From assembly GCA_030610965.1 (NCBI GenBank), contig JAUWQU010000163.1, positions 1 through 7,538 of the forward strand: 7,538 nucleotides of DNA, in the 5' to 3' direction. The DNA comes from Phycisphaerae bacterium (lineage in GTDB: Bacteria > Planctomycetota > Phycisphaerae > SM23-33). A program made the translations under genes and the position numbers. Positions 1 to 5,586 of this stretch are shown one piece after another. Position 1 is the stretch's first letter; each line of letters begins with the position of its first letter. The notes below the pieces were generated by a model. It was not told the origin of the DNA and did not search any database. It worked only from the letters and a program-made list of their open reading frames with translations.

Positions 1-24
1 GGACTATGAGAACGGGCGGAAGGC

Positions 25-1536
25 CTATTCTCCGAAGCCCGCCTCGGCGACTTCCACGGCTCGGATCAGGGCGCGGGCCTTGTTGAGGGTTTCCTGGTAC
101 TCGCTTTCGGGCACGGAGTCGGCGACGCTCCCGCCGCCGGCCTGGATGTAGACCTTGCCTCCGCACAGAACCATCGTCCGAAGGGCGATGCACGTGTCCA
201 TGTTGCCCGAGAAGTCCACGTAGCCGATGGCCCCGGCGTAGGGCCCGCGCCGCGTGGGCTCGAACTCGTCGATTATCTCCATGGCGCGGATCTTCGGCGC
301 GCCGCTGACGGTGCCCACCGGCAGAGTCACGCGGAGGGCGTCAAGGGCGGTCATTCCCTCGGCCAGCCTGCCGGTGACGTTGGAGACGATGTGCATGACG
401 TGGCTGTAGCGTTCGACGGTCATCACGTCGGAAAGCTCGATGGTATTGGCGCGAGCGACCCTGCCGACGTCGTTTCGGCCGAGGTCCACGAGCATTATGT
501 GCTCGGCGCGTTCCTTCTCGTCGGCCAGGAGCTCTTCTTCGAGGGCCTGGTCAAGTTCCGGCGTCTTTCCGCGCGGGCGCGTGCCGGCCAGGGGGCGGTT
601 GGTGATAACGCCGTCCTCGACGCGGCAGAGGATTTCCGGCGAGCTGCCGACCAGCGTGACGGCCGGGCTGTCCAGCAGGAACATGAACGGCGAAGGGTTG
701 ACCACGCGAAGGGCTCGGTAGATGTCGAAGGCCGAGGCGCCGGTATCGAGGCACAAACGCTGCGACGGCACGACCTGGAAGATGTCGCCGGCGCGGATGT
801 ACTCCTTGCACGCCTCGACCACGTCCATGTACGCGGCGCGGGTGAAGTTGCTCTGGTAGGGCTTCTGGGGAAGCTGCTCGAGATGTATCTCACCCACCGA
901 TTGGCCCTGGCCCTCGGTCAGGCGGGCGATTGTCCGCTCGACGGCCTCGGTGGCGTCCGCGTATGCCTGGCCCGGATCGCCGGTGACGTGGGCATTGGCG
1001 ACCACCTTGACAGTCTTGGAAACGTGATCGAAGATCACCATCGTTCGGTAGAGCCCGAACGACAGATCGGGCAGGTGACGGTCGTCTGCGGGGCCTTCGC
1101 CGAGGTCCTCGTAGTAGCGGATGAGGTCGTAGGCGGCGTAGCCGACGATTCCGCCGGTGAAACGCGGAAGCCCGGGCAGGTGGACGGGCCGGTAAACGCC
1201 CATCACCTTGGCCAGTTCGGCCAGCGGGTCGTGAGTGTTGATGACCTCGGGCTTATCCTGACCCCGCCGGCGAATGGTCATCTCGTCCCGCACGGCCGTG
1301 ACGGTCAGCTCCGGGTCGGCCCCGACGAAGCTGTACCGCGCGATCCTCTCGCCGCCCACGACGCTCTCCAGCAGGAACGAATAGCTCGCGGGCGTCAAGC
1401 CCGCCGGGCGCGAGAGCCTCTGGTAGGCCATCACGGGCGTCAGAGCGTCGGCCAGGAGCTGGCGGCAGACGGGTATCGTGTTGCCCTTTTCGGCAAGCGC
1501 CTTGAACTCCTCGAAGTCGGGGTAGTAATGCTTCAT
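25..1536 (-). CDS. trpE: Anthranilate synthase component I (TrpE)
   Basis: This enzyme makes anthranilate from chorismate, the first committed step of tryptophan synthesis, in the cytoplasm; ammonia normally comes from the glutaminase partner TrpG. The 503 residues match the usual length. The N-terminal domain carries LLES at 55-58, the position of the tryptophan feedback site in known enzymes. The chorismate-binding domain (about 230-495) has NPSPFMF at 280-286, DLGRNDVGR at 351-359, GTVSGAPKIRAMEIIDE from 408, GPYAGAIGYVDFSGNMD from 431 and QAGGGSVADSVPESEYQET from 465, all intact. The ATG at 1536 gives a typical TrpE N-terminus; the ribosome site is weak (GGGA about 10 nt upstream). It follows the zinc-ribbon gene by 21 bp, so co-transcription is likely. 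No tryptophan leader peptide or attenuator is visible in that gap. PabB is the main alternative, but the feedback-site motif and overall fit favour TrpE. Only 24 bp lie beyond its stop, so a trpG neighbour cannot be judged. Confidence 0.96.
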   Translation of the reverse strand: MKHYYPDFEEFKALAEKGNTIPVCRQLLADALTPVMAYQRLSRPAGLTPASYSFLLESVVGGERIARYSFVGADPELTVTAVRDEMTIRRRGQDKPEVINTHDPLAELAKVMGVYRPVHLPGLPRFTGGIVGYAAYDLIRYYEDLGEGPADDRHLPDLSFGLYRTMVIFDHVSKTVKVVANAHVTGDPGQAYADATEAVERTIARLTEGQGQSVGEIHLEQLPQKPYQSNFTRAAYMDVVEACKEYIRAGDIFQVVPSQRLCLDTGASAFDIYRALRVVNPSPFMFLLDSPAVTLVGSSPEILCRVEDGVITNRPLAGTRPRGKTPELDQALEEELLADEKERAEHIMLVDLGRNDVGRVARANTIELSDVMTVERYSHVMHIVSNVTGRLAEGMTALDALRVTLPVGTVSGAPKIRAMEIIDEFEPTRRGPYAGAIGYVDFSGNMDTCIALRTMVLCGGKVYIQAGGGSVADSVPESEYQETLNKARALIRAVEVAEAGFGE

Positions 1537-1557
1537 AGTCGCGGGTCCCGAGAACTG

Positions 1558-2988
1558 TCAATCCATTCCCGGCAGGTTCTCCGGCAGGCCGTCACTCGGC
1601 GGCACGGGGTTGTCGGTCAGCCATTGCTTGGTGATCGCGAGTTGTTTCTCAAATTCTTCCTTTTCGAGCCACTCAACGGCGGGCAGGTTCATGCCCGGCA
1701 GCCTCATCACCAGCGCGCCTTTGCCGAGCCCGCAGGTCTTCGGGTTGCTGTAGGCGACCACCAGTTGGGCGGCGTTGGGATCGCTTTCGTACTGCTTGAC
1801 CGATCTGCCGTGGCGGAACAGGTAGACGACGTCTGGCTGGGGCATGGGCGGGGGCAGGAAGACTCCCTGCGGCCCGCGTCTGAGCTTCTTGGCGCCCTGA
1901 CTTGCCGGGCATACGAACCACTCGATCATGCAGTCCGTGTCGTTGACGAGCAGGCCCATGTCCGCCGGAAGCCTGCCGCGACTGAGAACGTATTGGGAAA
2001 GGGCGTTCTGGATGTCGCCCATATTCTCCATCATCTCTTCGCGCACTTTATTTTTTTTCTCTTTGGTCATGGACCGGGTGGTGCCGTCGGCGGCGACGAA
2101 GGTGTTTTCCTGGACGAACACGGTGGTAATGTAGCGGGTCCAGACCATACCCGGCGATGGCAGGGCAGTGCTGGCCACCAACGGCCCCAGCAGGAACCCC
2201 GCGACCGCTCCGCCGATGACCACCCCGTAGCTTGCGCCCAGGTACTTGCGGACCGGCTTGGACAGCAGAGGCAGGCAGATGTACAGCCCGCCGGTAAGCA
2301 GCGCCACCACTCCGGCGACGATGACGACGAACGCGAAGTTCTGGCCCTGAGCGGTCAGCAACTCCCCGCCCGTCAGGCCAATCCCGAGCAGCGCGAGGCA
2401 GTTCAGCACATTGACCACCCCGCCGCCCATGAGTATTCCGATGCAAAACCGGCTGCCCGAGCCGGCGGCGAGGGCAATGATGATCCCGAGGCCCGCGCAC
2501 AGCGCCCACATGCCATGTATCAGTTGCAGGCCTTGGCCCTTGGCCTGAACGGCGCCCAGCACGGTCACCACGGAATCGGCGGCCACGACCAGCGCTATCA
2601 CCACCGAAATGCCGACCACCGCCTGGACCGCGCCCAATCGCGGCTTGTGCTGTCCGTGATGCACGAGGCGCTGGTGCGGAGTAGGCTCGGGAACCAGCCG
2701 GGCCATGGGGACGTCGTCGGCATCTTGCAGGGCGTAAGTCGCCTGTGCCGGCCGGCGTGTCGTCGGTGGCGGGGGGGCCTGCCTGGGCGGCGCGGCCGGC
2801 CTGGTCGCCACAGGAGGCGCCGACGGCCGGGATGTCGAGCCGGCGGGAGCCGCCGCCTTGGCGCGCGCCCCCGGAGGCGAGGGCACCAGGAATGTCAGCC
2901 CGCAGTCGGTACACCGGGCCTTGCGCCCCGCGGTGGCGTCTGGCACCTCGAACTTCCGTCCGCACTTGCAACGAAAACGAATAGTCAT
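1558..2988 (-). CDS. Zinc-ribbon, five-helix membrane protein with pilin-like C-terminal domain
   Basis: Function is unknown. Residues 1-36 form a short zinc ribbon with the four cysteines C7, C9, C26 and C29. A Pro/Ala/Arg-rich linker (about 37-110) follows, then five probable membrane helices at about 118-141, 157-178, 182-208, 217-241 and 251-275. The last 200 residues look soluble. They contain a stretch resembling the C-terminus of planctomycete DUF1559/H-X9-DG pseudopilin-like proteins: ALSQYVLSRGRLPADMGLLV at 329-348, FVCPAS at 358-363, a VVYL strand at 387-390, then AYSNPKTCGLGKGALVMRLP and VEWLEKEEFEKQL at 438-450. The His and Asp-Gly of the motif are not conserved. The start at 2988 is supported by GGGGAG 9 nt upstream and by the immediate zinc ribbon. 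It lies 76 bp after the ROK gene and 21 bp before trpE. Assignment of the parts is pattern recognition; the zinc ribbon and helices are secure, the pilin-like tail less so. Confidence 0.85.
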   Translation of the reverse strand: MTIRFRCKCGRKFEVPDATAGRKARCTDCGLTFLVPSPPGARAKAAAPAGSTSRPSAPPVATRPAAPPRQAPPPPTTRRPAQATYALQDADDVPMARLVPEPTPHQRLVHHGQHKPRLGAVQAVVGISVVIALVVAADSVVTVLGAVQAKGQGLQLIHGMWALCAGLGIIIALAAGSGSRFCIGILMGGGVVNVLNCLALLGIGLTGGELLTAQGQNFAFVVIVAGVVALLTGGLYICLPLLSKPVRKYLGASYGVVIGGAVAGFLLGPLVASTALPSPGMVWTRYITTVFVQENTFVAADGTTRSMTKEKKNKVREEMMENMGDIQNALSQYVLSRGRLPADMGLLVNDTDCMIEWFVCPASQGAKKLRRGPQGVFLPPPMPQPDVVYLFRHGRSVKQYESDPNAAQLVVAYSNPKTCGLGKGALVMRLPGMNLPAVEWLEKEEFEKQLAITKQWLTDNPVPPSDGLPENLPGMD

Positions 2989-3032
2989 GATGCTGCGCTC
3001 CCCTCGGCACGATAACGTCGCCGGAACATGAA

Positions 3033-3050
3033 CGGTACCGCCAGGTACCG
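3033..3050 (-). other. Hairpin after the ROK gene, possible weak terminator or mRNA 3' structure
   Basis: A perfect 7-bp inverted repeat (3033-3039 with 3044-3050, each arm containing the palindrome GGTACC) has a 4-nt loop and starts 14 nt after the ROK stop codon. The same bases can be read as a direct repeat GGTACCGCC at 3034-3042 and 3044-3052. No T-run follows on the minus strand, so it is not a convincing intrinsic terminator. It could partly separate the ROK gene from the zinc-ribbon gene or stabilise a processed 3' end. Confidence 0.35.
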
Positions 3051-3064
3051 CCCAGCCGCCGCGG

Positions 3065-4033
3065 CTACGAGCCGAACTCTTGCCAAGCCACCCCGGCGGC
3101 GCCTATCACCCCGGCGGCGTTGCCGAGGGTGGCAAGGGCGATCTCGGTCCTGGGCTCGGTCATCTTCCAGTGCATCTGGTTATAGTGCTTGACCACCGGC
3201 GCCAGCAGGTCGTCGCCCGCGGCGGCCATTCCGCCGGCCAGGACGATCCGGTCGGGGTCCAGTATGCGCGAGTAGGTCACACATCCCATGGCCAGGTAGC
3301 GGCACATCTCGTCCCACACTTCCAGGGCGAACGCGTCGCCGGCCTTGCGATGCTCGTTGATGTCCTTGCTGGTCAGCGTGCCGTCGGCCTGGAGCACCTG
3401 CCGCAGGCTGCTGGGCCTGTCGCCGCTTTCAAGGGCCTTGGCGGCATGGGTGCTCATGAAAGTGGCCGAACAGTACTGCTCGATGCAGCCTCGCTGCCCG
3501 CAGCCGCACTTTCTGCCGTCGGGTACGATCAGCGTGTGCCCCAGTTCCGCGCCGATCTCGTGGGCGCCGTGCAGGACCTTGCCGTCGACGATCACGCCTC
3601 CGCCGACACCCGTGCCGAGCGTCAGCAGGACCATGTGGCGGCACTGGCGGCCCGCGCCGCAGAGGAACTCGCCGAGTCCGGCCGCGTTGGCGGCGTTTTC
3701 CAGCGAGCACGGCAGATCGAGCGCCGCGGAGATGCGGGCCTTGAGCGGAACGTTGGTCATGCCCGGGATGTTGGGGGAGTTGTAGACGATGCCCTTGGAC
3801 ATGCTGAGAGGCCCGGGCGAGCCGACGCCGACGCCGACGACGTCGCCATTGGTGCAGCCGGCCTTGCTCATGGCCTGGCGGGCCCCGGCGATCATCTGGT
3901 CGATTACGCCGTCGATGCCCTTGTCCTGCGGCGTGGGAAGTTGGAATATCTCACTGGCCTTGCGGCTCTCGTCCAGCAGGCCGAACTTGATGAACGTCCC
4001 GCCCAGATCAACGCCGATGCAAACCTTGCCCAT
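3065..4033 (-). CDS. ROK-family sugar kinase homologue with altered catalytic site
   Basis: ROK proteins are sugar kinases (glucokinase type) or sugar-responsive repressors. This 322-residue protein has no N-terminal helix-turn-helix, so it has the kinase layout. The phosphate-binding loop DLGGTFIKFG is at 9-18 and the second ATP loop LTLGTGVGGG at 137-146. The sugar-binding and zinc region is intact: EIGAELGH at 159-166 and KCGCGQRGCIE at 175-185, giving H166, C176, C178 and C183. The family segment usually written NDAN, whose Asp is the catalytic base, reads NAAN here (Ala114), so phosphotransfer may be lost. An in-frame longer start at 4210 would run into the upstream repeat. The ATG at 4033 is preferred because it gives the standard MGKVCIGVDLGGT opening and has GGAGA 8 nt upstream. 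A promoter lies about 45 bp upstream. The family assignment is very secure; the sugar and the activity are not. Confidence 0.93.
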   Translation of the reverse strand: MGKVCIGVDLGGTFIKFGLLDESRKASEIFQLPTPQDKGIDGVIDQMIAGARQAMSKAGCTNGDVVGVGVGSPGPLSMSKGIVYNSPNIPGMTNVPLKARISAALDLPCSLENAANAAGLGEFLCGAGRQCRHMVLLTLGTGVGGGVIVDGKVLHGAHEIGAELGHTLIVPDGRKCGCGQRGCIEQYCSATFMSTHAAKALESGDRPSSLRQVLQADGTLTSKDINEHRKAGDAFALEVWDEMCRYLAMGCVTYSRILDPDRIVLAGGMAAAGDDLLAPVVKHYNQMHWKMTEPRTEIALATLGNAAGVIGAAGVAWQEFGS

Positions 4034-4078
4034 GTCTCGACTCTCCGTGATGATGTTATAAACCAATCGCCGAGCAGG

Positions 4079-4107
4079 ATTGTCCACGGAAAGGCCGTGT
4101 TTGTCAA
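4079..4107 (-). promoter_or_regulatory. Sigma-70-type promoter of the ROK gene with a dyad in its spacer
   Basis: On the minus strand TTGACA (4107-4102, perfect consensus) is followed after exactly 17 bp by GACAAT (4084-4079, four of six consensus bases). The predicted start near 4072 leaves about 40 nt of leader before the ATG at 4033. The spacer contains a perfect dyad CACGG-N5-CCGTG (4085-4099), a plausible operator. A second AT-rich hexamer TATAAC (4060-4055) lacks a matching -35 box. Confidence 0.6.
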
Positions 4108-4183
4108 AGGGTTGCTTGCAAGGGAAGAATGCGGCGCCTGGGAGCTGATTCAGCAGTGATCGAGGAGTGATGGGCATTTGCGA

Positions 4184-4316
4184 GGGCATGAAATCCGAAT
4201 CTCGAAGCACGAAATACTGAACAAACCCAAATCACCGAATCCGAATGCTCCAAACGCCCGTGGCGGGCACAATACTCATAAGTTTCGAATTTTGAATCTG
4301 TTACGGATTTCGGGCA
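4184..4316. repeat. Interspersed CCGAAAT/CGAAT-type repeat element
   Basis: About 133 bp, clearly richer in A and T than its surroundings, are built from degenerate words such as GAAATCCGAAT, TCGAAGCACGAAAT, CCGAATCCGAAT and TTCGAATTTTGAAT. The ends are inverted copies: GAAATCCG at 4190-4197 pairs with CGGATTTC at 4304-4311. The centre has a 5-bp GC hairpin, GCCCG-TGG-CGGGC, at 4256-4268. In translation the plus strand gives EIRISKHEILNK and FRILNLLRIS, the look of spurious 'proteins' I recall from repeats in planctomycete and related genomes. The right end touches the stop codon of the STAS gene at 4317. No transposase is present, so this is at most a non-autonomous or REP-like element. The left boundary is approximate. 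On the minus strand the central hairpin is followed only by GTTTGG, a poor terminator. The remaining 4034-4183 holds the ROK promoter and leader. Confidence 0.7.
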
Positions 4317-4664
4317 TCAGCCCGCGACGGCCTCGTCTACGCTGGCGTAGACGTCGAAGAGATTGGTCAGGCGGGTGGTTTCGAGCAGTCGCATCACCAG
4401 CGGGCACGGGCGAGCGAGGCGGACCTGGCCTTCGTACGGGCGGGCCTTGGCCTGGGCGTTTATCAGCGCGCCGAGCCCGGACGAGCAGATGAAATCCAGG
4501 TGTTCGATGTCCAGCACGACCACGGCGCCGGGCTGCTGGACCAGTTCATCGAGCTGCCGGCCGAGAAGCGTCGCCTCGGTCATGCCGACTGCCCCGACAA
4601 GGCGCACAATAATCGCGGAGCCCTGTTGCCTCACGTCCAGAACCAGATCGCCGCTGGATTCCAT
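4317..4664 (-). CDS. STAS-domain anti-sigma factor antagonist (second of two)
   Basis: This single-domain STAS protein has 115 residues, the usual size for the SpoIIAA/RsbV family. Such proteins bind an anti-sigma ATPase when unphosphorylated and release it when phosphorylated on one serine. The core VVVLDIEHLDFICSSGLGAL (48-67) contains the signature, with Ser61 at the phospho-acceptor position; the usual preceding Asp is Cys60. The C-terminal half (CPLVMRLLETTRLTNLFDVY, 87-106) is the typical helix-strand ending. The ATG at 4664 is chosen over the longer frame to 4727 because AGAGG lies 7 nt upstream and overlaps the stop of the ATPase gene, with a 10-bp gap that implies co-translation. It is the last gene of the module and ends at the repeat element. 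Its partner is most likely the adjacent ATPase. A role outside sigma control, as in other bacterial STAS switches, is possible. Confidence 0.9.
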   Translation of the reverse strand: MESSGDLVLDVRQQGSAIIVRLVGAVGMTEATLLGRQLDELVQQPGAVVVLDIEHLDFICSSGLGALINAQAKARPYEGQVRLARPCPLVMRLLETTRLTNLFDVYASVDEAVAG

Positions 4665-4674
4665 GGTCTCGCCT

Positions 4675-5103
4675 CTAGGTGTTCCTCTTGACCATGCGGA
4701 CCTGGTTGCCTGTAGCATTATACGCAACCTCGTCCATATATGCGTGCATGAGCATCACGCCGCGGCCGGTGGGCTTTTCCAGGTTCTCGTCGACCGTCGG
4801 GTCCGGCACGGCCGATGGGTTGAAGCCACAGCCTTGATCCGTGATGGTGATGATAGCCCGGTCTTCGCTGATGTCGTAGACAAGCTCGACGGTCTTGTCG
4901 GCGTCGAACTTGTTGCCGTGTTTGATGGCGTTGTTCATGCCCTCTTCGAGGGCCAGCTTAATGGCGAATGTCGCCGCGTCGCTGTAGCGACAACATGCCA
5001 CCCGGGCTAGAAGGGCTTTCTCGGCCTCGTGAGCCGCCGCCAGCTCTGAAAGTATAACCACTGTGGTTTCCAAGTCTTCGATCCGACTGAAGGCGTTGGG
5101 CAT
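4675..5103 (-). CDS. GHKL-type ATPase, anti-sigma factor / switch kinase (SpoIIAB/RsbW-like)
   Basis: This 142-residue stand-alone histidine-kinase-type ATPase domain lacks a dimerisation and phospho-His region, as in anti-sigma kinases. The N box is ALEEGMNNAIKHGN at 51-64 (Glu54 region, Asn57/Asn58), the G1 box is DQGCGF at 89-94 and the G2 box is GRGVMLM at 113-119. Family members bind a sigma factor or other target and phosphorylate STAS antagonists using ATP in the cytoplasm. The start is the ATG at 5103, which shares its A with the TGA of the upstream STAS gene (TGATG); an in-frame TTG lies one codon earlier. No strong ribosome site is visible, so translational coupling is likely. Flanking STAS genes on both sides strongly support a partner-switching role. 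No sigma factor gene lies beside it, so the target is unknown. Confidence 0.92.
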   Translation of the reverse strand: MPNAFSRIEDLETTVVILSELAAAHEAEKALLARVACCRYSDAATFAIKLALEEGMNNAIKHGNKFDADKTVELVYDISEDRAIITITDQGCGFNPSAVPDPTVDENLEKPTGRGVMLMHAYMDEVAYNATGNQVRMVKRNT

Positions 5104-5462
5104 CAACTCAGCGTCTTTAGGGCCTTTTCGACGGACTCGGTAATCTCGAAGATCTCGTTGAGCCTGGTGATTACGAAGACCTCGTAGATCGCCGGCTGAA
5201 TGCCGGAAAGCCGCAGTTGCCCCTTCTTCTCCCGCACTCGCTTGTGCAGGGTAATGAGCATTCCCAGCGCGCTGGAGGACATATGCATGACGCTAGAGAA
5301 GTCCAGCACGAACTTTGGGCTTTCGGCCTTGGCGACAAGGCCCTGAAGGCGTTCGCTGATCCGCGAGATGTTAACCTCGTCGAGAATCTTGCGATCCGTC
5401 AATTCCACGACGGTCACGCCGCCTTCGGACGTTACCGTCATTCGGGGGTGGTCCTGCTGCAT
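5103..5462 (-). CDS. STAS-domain anti-sigma factor antagonist (first of two)
   Basis: This is a 119-residue SpoIIAA/RsbV-like STAS protein. The core FVLDFSSVMHMSSSALGMLI spans 51-70. Aligned to the usual D-S-S-G-L-G it reads S-S-S-A-L-G, so Ser63 is the likely phospho-acceptor, with Ser62 and Ser64 beside it. The C-terminal part (GIQPAIYEVFVITRLNEIFEI) is typical. The ATG at 5462 is preferred; AAGGAG lies 10 nt upstream, and a GTG just before it (5465) would give 7 nt spacing, so the start could be one codon earlier. The longer frame to 5570 would cover the promoter at 5505-5533. It opens the three-gene module and overlaps the ATPase gene by one base. It differs clearly in sequence from the second STAS protein, so it is not a recent duplicate. 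Confidence 0.91.
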   Translation of the reverse strand: MQQDHPRMTVTSEGGVTVVELTDRKILDEVNISRISERLQGLVAKAESPKFVLDFSSVMHMSSSALGMLITLHKRVREKKGQLRLSGIQPAIYEVFVITRLNEIFEITESVEKALKTLS

Positions 5463-5504
5463 CACGATGGGTCTCCTTATGATACCGTCAAGGCCTTTGT
5501 CAGG

Positions 5505-5533
5505 ATGGTAGGTTTCGCCTATGCATGTGTCAA
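5505..5533 (-). promoter_or_regulatory. Sigma-70-type promoter of the STAS-ATPase-STAS module
   Basis: On the minus strand TTGACA (5533-5528) is followed after 17 bp by TACCAT (5510-5505, four of six consensus bases). Transcription would begin near 5498, about 36 nt before the ATG at 5462, leaving room for the AAGGAG ribosome site. It lies in the 124-bp gap after the kinase gene, so the module can be expressed apart from the kinase. Confidence 0.55.
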
Positions 5534-5559
5534 GGGAATCACGGCATCTAATAGCCTTT

Positions 5560-5586
5560 CGGCCTCGCATGGGCTCCGGGAGGCCG
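5560..5586 (-). terminator. Possible weak hairpin after the kinase gene
   Basis: CGGCCT and AGGCCG (5560-5565 and 5581-5586) form a 6-bp stem around a 15-nt loop directly after the kinase stop codon. The long loop and the absence of a T-run make an intrinsic terminator doubtful. Confidence 0.22.

Noticed and set aside
391..3015. Very long plus-strand open frame (874 codons) antisense to trpE and the zinc-ribbon gene
   Set aside because: It spans two well-supported minus-strand genes, has no recognisable domain, and is His/Arg/Gly/Ala-rich as expected for an antisense frame in GC-rich DNA.
4034..4210. In-frame N-terminal extension of the ROK gene
   Set aside because: It would translate through the promoter and part of the repeat, and the ATG at 4033 has both a ribosome site and the standard family opening.
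4178..4492. Plus-strand open frame with EIRISKHEILNK-like sequence
   Set aside because: It is a translation of the repeat followed by the antisense of the STAS gene; such sequences are repeat artefacts.
5548..5562. Small GCC-GAAA-GGC hairpin after the kinase gene as a terminator
   Set aside because: The stem is only about 3-4 bp with no T-run.
5463..5570. Longer start for the first STAS gene
   Set aside because: The extension has no STAS similarity and covers a good promoter; the ribosome site lies just before 5462.
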